9,107 nucleotides of DNA from an uncultured Oscillospiraceae bacterium (GTDB lineage Bacteria > Bacillota > Clostridia > Oscillospirales > Oscillospiraceae): positions 1-9,107 of the forward strand of contig CAKTHQ010000063.1 in the NCBI GenBank assembly GCA_934565415.1, written 5' to 3'. Below are positions 6,537-9,107 of this stretch, one piece after another; positions within the stretch are counted from its first letter, which is position 1; each line of letters opens with the position of its first letter. A program made the translations under genes and the position numbers. The notes beneath the pieces are model-generated. The model was not told the origin of the DNA, ran no database searches, and saw nothing but the letters and a program-made list of their open reading frames with translations.

Positions 6537-7063
6537 GCATGGGCGGCGGCGATCCCACCCAGGCCCCCAGAGCGGCCCAGGTAGCTGCGCTGACCAACCC
6601 CGGCCATGTGAACCAGACCTTTACCGGCGCCATGTATACCGAGGGCCTGCTGACCGGCGCCAAGTGCTTTGACACCATTACCAACTGCATGATGTACCCC
6701 ACCGGTACTGTGGGCATGGTGCAGATTTCTACCGGCGCCGTCAGCGACAGCCACGAAAAGGGCATTGTCAGCGTGGAAACCGCTGCCTGTATGCTGCGGG
6801 ATGTGGGAGTACCTTCCGTCAAGTTCTTCAATATGCATGGCCTGAAGCACCTGGAGGAGCTGAAGGCTCTGGCCCAGGCGGCAGGTAAGACAAGCGGAAA
6901 CGTTACCCTCATCGCCAGGGGTACAGAGGTGAATGCCAAACGGGTCATTGCCCTGATGAAGCTGTGCCTGAAGCAGGGGGAGACCATTACCCTCCGGGTA
7001 GAAGGCGGCCAGGAAGAGGAAGACGAGCAGGCGCTCCAGGCGTTTTGTAAGGCATCCCTGTAA
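6527..7063 (+). pseudogene. chimeric ORF: KDGP aldolase fragment fused to HPr C-terminal part
   Basis: This 178-codon open frame is a mosaic. Residues 1-118 match the middle of a KDGP aldolase (2-dehydro-3-deoxy-phosphogluconate aldolase, DgaF/EF_0839 type): SVGMGGGDPTQA, GHVNQTFTGAMYTEGLL, PTGTVGMVQISTGAVS and VPSVKFFNMHGLKHLEELKAL. That family is about 245 residues, so the first ~60 and last ~65 are missing. Residues about 119-178 match HPr from the middle onward: GNVTLIARGTEVNAKRVI, LMKLCLKQGETITLRVEGG and ALQAFC. The HPr part lacks the N-terminal segment with the phospho-accepting His15, and the usual Ser46 position is Arg139. The start would be GTG at 6527, with a chance GGAGG 4 nt upstream, or ATG at 6539, overlapping the DUF4312 remnant's stop. 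Neither half should be catalytically competent. I treat it as a deletion product that happens to be in frame. Confidence 0.75.
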
Positions 7064-7089
7064 GGCTTTCGGTTTTAAAACATAGCTTT

Positions 7090-7137
7090 CCTCCGGGGAA
7101 AGGACATGAAAGGTTTTTTCTCCGGAGGTTTCTTTTT
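7090..7137 (+). terminator. intrinsic terminator after the HPr remnant
   Basis: CCTCCGG (7090-7096) pairs with CCGGAGG (7122-7128). The stem can extend inward with GGAAA against TTTCT and G-U pairs. It is followed by TTTCTTTTT (7129-7137). It lies 26 nt after the TAA at 7061 and separates the eroded block from the thiamine operon. Confidence 0.75.
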
Positions 7138-7142
7138 CCCTC

Positions 7143-7171
7143 TTGCATCCTGCTGCCGTTTGGTGTAGAAT
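7143..7171 (+). promoter_or_regulatory. sigma-A promoter of the thiW-thiM-thiE operon
   Basis: TTGCAT (7143-7148), a 17-nt spacer and TAGAAT (7166-7171) fit sigma-A. The start of transcription is expected at about 7178, immediately before the TPP aptamer, which is the usual arrangement for riboswitch operons. Confidence 0.7.
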
Positions 7172-7182
7172 AAAGAAAATAA

Positions 7183-7268
7183 AAACAGGGGAGCTCGTAG
7201 GCGGGCTGAGAGGAAGTGCGTAAGCTTCGACCCTTTACCTGATGCGGATAATGCCGCCGTAGGAAGTT
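7183..7268 (+). promoter_or_regulatory. TPP riboswitch (THI-box) aptamer
   Basis: All conserved THI-box blocks are present in order. P2 is GGGG (7188-7191) with CCC (7231-7233). P3 is AGCTC (7192-7196) with GGGCT (7203-7207). The CTGAGA junction is at 7206-7211. A facultative hairpin is GAAG (7213-7216) with CTTC (7225-7228). CTGAT is at 7239-7243. P5 is GCGG (7244-7247) with CCGC (7254-7257), enclosing the invariant ATAATG. CGTAGGAAG is at 7258-7266, one G shorter than the usual CGTAGGGAAG. It binds thiamine pyrophosphate and should reduce expression of the downstream thiazole-salvage genes when thiamine is plentiful. Confidence 0.97.
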
Positions 7269-7280
7269 GGATTGCTTTTT

Positions 7281-7309
7281 ACAGGAGGTATTGCGCCTCC
7301 TGTTTTTTT
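7281..7309 (+). terminator. TPP-riboswitch attenuator terminator
   Basis: An 8-bp perfect stem ACAGGAGG (7281-7288) with CCTCCTGT (7296-7303), a 7-nt loop and T7 (7303-7309) stands 14 nt after the aptamer. This is the expected expression platform for termination on TPP binding. A copy of ACAGG at 7185-7189, the 5' edge of the aptamer, could pair with CCTGT (7299-7303) as antiterminator. Confidence 0.92.
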
Positions 7310-7312
7310 GTT

Positions 7313-7520
7313 TCCTTTGGAAAGGGGGAACGGTGTCCACGGAAACGTGGCAGGCCGAGGGGGAGCGCCCTGGGCCCTGTATTGCAGCGATGGGAAGCCG
7401 TGTTCCGGCGTGAGAGGATGCCAGCAAGCATCGACCGAACTTCCGTGCAGCCCCATGGGGGGACTGCGCCCATTTTGGAAGCGCTGCATTTTTACAGTCG
7501 TTTCCGTATTTGCAAAGGAG
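7313..7520 (+). promoter_or_regulatory. structured leader of unknown class between TPP attenuator and thiW
   Basis: About 220 nt without a credible gene lie between the attenuator and thiW. Hairpins are seen: CCACG-GAAA-CGTGG (7337-7350, GNRA loop); CAGG/CCTG (7351-7354/7376-7379) enclosing GGG/CCC; GCCG/CGGC (7397-7400/7406-7409); GATGC/GCATC (7417-7421/7428-7432); and GCAGCCCC with GGGG-A-CTGC (7447-7467). A 7-bp helix TGCAGCG (7383-7389)/CGCTGCA (7482-7488) closes the last three and is followed by T5 (7489-7493). A competing pairing GACTG/CAGTC (7462-7466/7495-7499) is possible. The arm at 7392-7436 resembles the 5' half of the TPP aptamer next door (same GTGAGAG junction and GACC), but CTGAT and GGATAAT are absent. 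It does not match other riboswitch consensus sequences I know. It could be a second sensor or a decayed TPP riboswitch. Confidence 0.5.
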
Positions 7521-7530
7521 AAATCAGAAA

Positions 7531-8049
7531 ATGAAAAAAACCAATGTAAAAAAGCTGGCCGTTGCCGGTGTATTCTGTGCCGTTGCCGTGGTGGGGAGCC
7601 TGTTTTCCTTCCCGGTGTTTGGCAGCAAATGTGCCCCCGTGCAGCATATGGTCAATATTCTCTGCGCTGTGCTGCTGGGGCCGGCCTACGGCGTGTCCGT
7701 GGCCTTTGCGGCATCCCTCATCCGCAATCTTCTGGGCCTGGGCAGCCTGATGGCCTTTCCGGGCAGTATGTTCGGTGCTCTGCTTTGCGGCATTGTGTAC
7801 TATAAGACCAAAAACCTTTTGGGTACCGTCCTTGGAGAGGTCTTCGGCACCTCCGTTTTGGGCGGCCTGTGCGCCTATCCCGTGGCCATTTTCTTTATGG
7901 GCAAGGCAGGCGCCGGGATTGCTTTCTATGCCTACATCATCCCCTTCCTGATTTCCACTGCCGCAGGTGCGCTTATTTCCGCACTGCTGATTTTCAGCCT
8001 GAAAAAAGCCAACGTGCTGGCAAAAATGCAGGAAGCGCTGAACCGTTAA
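7531..8049 (+). CDS. thiW: ThiW, ECF-transporter S component for thiamine-precursor thiazole
   Basis: A 172-residue membrane protein with about five to six hydrophobic segments. It has the ThiW-typical segments CAPVQHMVNILCAVLLGPAY (residues 34-53) and GLGSLMAFPGSMFGALLCGI (69-88), followed by the TVLGEVFGTSVLGG stretch. S components bind the substrate (hydroxyethylthiazole or related) and use a shared ECF energising module encoded elsewhere. The ATG at 7531 has AAAGGAG (7514-7520), while an in-frame TTG at 7510 is upstream of that site and is rejected. It is the first gene after the TPP riboswitch and is followed after 11 nt by thiM, which uses the imported thiazole. Expression should be repressed by TPP. 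Confidence 0.93.
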   Translation: MKKTNVKKLAVAGVFCAVAVVGSLFSFPVFGSKCAPVQHMVNILCAVLLGPAYGVSVAFAASLIRNLLGLGSLMAFPGSMFGALLCGIVYYKTKNLLGTVLGEVFGTSVLGGLCAYPVAIFFMGKAGAGIAFYAYIIPFLISTAAGALISALLIFSLKKANVLAKMQEALNR

Positions 8050-8060
8050 GGACAAAAGCC

Positions 8061-8876
8061 ATGTTTGAAGAGATTTTCCGAAACGTAAAAAAAAACCGTC
8101 CCCTGATTCACTGTATCACCAATTTTGTTACCGCCAACGACTGCGCCAACGTGCTTCTGGCGGCCGGTGCTTCTCCTATTATGGCGGAAGATCTGGACGA
8201 GGCAGAGGATGTGACCTCCGTCTGCGGCGGCCTGTGCCTGAACCTGGGTACCCCAACTCCCCGCCGGTTGGAGGCCATGGTTGCTGCCGGAAAACGGGCA
8301 AATGCCCTGGGGCACCCTGTGGTGCTGGATCCCGTGGGGGTAGGGGCCTCCCAAATGCGGATGGCGGGGGTAAGTCGGCTGCTAAAGGAAGTCCGGTTTG
8401 CCGCCATTCGGGGGAACCTTTCGGAAATCCGTACCCTGCTTTTGGGAACCACCGCCTCTGGAGGGGTGGACGCAGACCGGAAAGACCTGCTTGCCGATGA
8501 AAACCGGGTGATGGACCTTGCAAAAACCGCTTCCCGGAGGCTGGGGGCCCTGATTGCCATCTCCGGGGCTACGGATTATGTGACGGACGGAGAGAGGATG
8601 TTTTGTGTTCACAATGGGCATCCCTGTATGGCAGCTGTTACCGGTACCGGCTGCCAGCTGTCTGCGCTGACTGCGGCGTTCCTAACGGCCAATCCGGAGC
8701 AGCCTTTGGAAGCGGCTGCCGGTGCAGCGGCCATGATGGGCTTTGCCGGGGAGATTGCCTATGCAAGACTGTCCCCGATGGACGGCAACGCCAGCTGCCG
8801 GAACTATATCATCGATGCCGTGTACCGTATGACACCGGATGCCTTAGAAAGGGGTGCAAAGTATGAGGTGCGATAA
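8061..8876 (+). CDS. thiM: hydroxyethylthiazole kinase ThiM
   Basis: A 271-residue, full-length ribokinase-like enzyme that phosphorylates 4-methyl-5-(2-hydroxyethyl)thiazole with ATP for thiamine salvage. Motifs in order: PLIHCITNFVTANDCANVLLA (residues 14-34), GASPIMAEDLDEAED (36-50), LNLGT (60-64), PVVLDPVGVGAS (86-97) and IRGNLSEI (116-123). The anion-hole/catalytic block is VTGTGCQLSA (193-202), with Cys198 at the position of the conserved Cys in ThiK/ThiM. C-terminal DGNASCRNYIIDAV is also family-typical. AAGGA (8048-8052) sits 8 nt before the ATG. An open frame upstream back to 7869 is the thiW gene in another frame. Its end overlaps the thiE start by 14 nt, indicating translational coupling. 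Confidence 0.97.
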   Translation: MFEEIFRNVKKNRPLIHCITNFVTANDCANVLLAAGASPIMAEDLDEAEDVTSVCGGLCLNLGTPTPRRLEAMVAAGKRANALGHPVVLDPVGVGASQMRMAGVSRLLKEVRFAAIRGNLSEIRTLLLGTTASGGVDADRKDLLADENRVMDLAKTASRRLGALIAISGATDYVTDGERMFCVHNGHPCMAAVTGTGCQLSALTAAFLTANPEQPLEAAAGAAAMMGFAGEIAYARLSPMDGNASCRNYIIDAVYRMTPDALERGAKYEVR

Positions 8877-9107
8877 AAAGCAGATGCTTCTGTATGCCGT
8901 AACGGACAGAGCCTGGACCGGGGAAAGGACCCTGCTGCAGCAGGTGGAGCTGGCACTGAAAGGCGGCGTGACCTGCGTCCAGCTCCGGGAAAAGAAGCTG
9001 GACCGGGCGCAGTTTCTGGCGGAGGCCATGGATATGGCCGCCCTGTGCAGAGACTATGGGGTGCCACTTATCATAAACGACGATGTAGACATTGCTTTGG
9101 CCTGCCA
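8863..9107 (+). CDS. thiE: thiamine phosphate synthase ThiE (partial, cut by window end)
   Basis: The first 81 residues of a TIM-barrel thiamine phosphate synthase, which joins hydroxyethylthiazole phosphate to HMP-PP. Recognisable blocks are MLLYAVTDR (8-16), the strand-2 block GGVTCVQLREK (34-44) with the pyrophosphate/HMP-contacting QLREK, and VPLIINDDVDIA (67-78) carrying the Mg2+-linked NDD. The family is about 210 residues, so about 60 percent lies beyond the window. The ATG at 8863 is inside the last codons of thiM, with AAAGGGG at 8848-8854. Its product completes the thiW-thiM-thiE salvage route. Confidence 0.95.
   Translation, partial: MRCDKKQMLLYAVTDRAWTGERTLLQQVELALKGGVTCVQLREKKLDRAQFLAEAMDMAALCRDYGVPLIINDDVDIALAC

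Noticed and set aside
7330..7470. Cobalamin riboswitch (GGGAAGCCG...CCGGCG resembles part of its core)
   Set aside because: The diagnostic GCCACTG segments and the B12-box are absent. The better partial match is the TPP 5' half.
7272..7805. 177-codon open frame beginning inside the TPP attenuator
   Set aside because: It starts in the terminator, reads through structured leader and then through thiW in the wrong frame, and has no ribosome site.
1..9107. CRISPR array, insertion sequence or prophage
   Set aside because: No spaced direct repeats, transposase/integrase-like protein or terminal inverted repeats were seen. The broken genes are better explained by deletions or misassembly.

Overview
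The window looks like a chromosomal stretch from a moderately GC-rich member of the Clostridia, most likely an Oscillospirales/Ruminococcaceae-type gut anaerobe. The evidence is strong AGGAGG-type ribosome sites, sigma-A promoters, GC-biased codon use, a typical clostridial surface-protein signal peptide, and a TPP-riboswitch-controlled thiW-thiM-thiE salvage operon. No rRNA, tRNA, CRISPR array, insertion sequence or phage gene was seen.

Left part (1-3.7 kb): a palindromic repeat, then a sigma-A promoter and a tight three-gene operon. It encodes an SPFH-domain protein with three C-terminal zinc ribbons (YdjI-like), a TFIIB-type zinc-ribbon protein with a C-terminal membrane anchor (YdjG-like), and a secreted, membrane-anchored TPM-domain protein (YdjH-like). 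In Bacillus subtilis the same three families sit beside pspA in a membrane-stress operon; no pspA is in this window. Two intrinsic terminators follow.

Middle (3.7-5.4 kb): an orphan signal peptide left from a lost surface-protein gene, a perfect-consensus promoter lying just past that remnant, a complete MATE-family exporter, and a strong terminator shared with a convergent gene.

Eroded block (5.4-7.06 kb): remains of several genes joined by apparent deletions. These are the C-terminal half of an AEC-family permease (minus strand), the C-terminal piece of a PRD protein, an intact 123-residue glycine-rich SFCGS-family gene, the first ~23 codons of a probable DUF4312 gene, and an open frame that joins the middle of a KDGP aldolase to the C-terminal two-thirds of an HPr. 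PRD, SFCGS, DUF4312 and KDGP aldolase belong to one known conserved cluster (the Enterococcus EF_0829-EF_0839 type, related to amino-sugar-acid catabolism). This looks like a once complete catabolic locus collapsed by internal deletions, unless it is an assembly artefact.

Right part (7.09 kb to end): terminator, promoter, a canonical TPP riboswitch with its attenuator, and then a further ~220-nt leader. That leader can fold into hairpins and contains an arm resembling the 5' half of a TPP aptamer but without the P4/P5 half. It is followed by thiW (thiazole ECF S-component), thiM (hydroxyethylthiazole kinase) and thiE (thiamine phosphate synthase, cut by the window end). The operon imports and phosphorylates the thiazole moiety and couples it to HMP-PP. 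The second leader element and the KDGP-HPr chimera are the observations most worth a second look.
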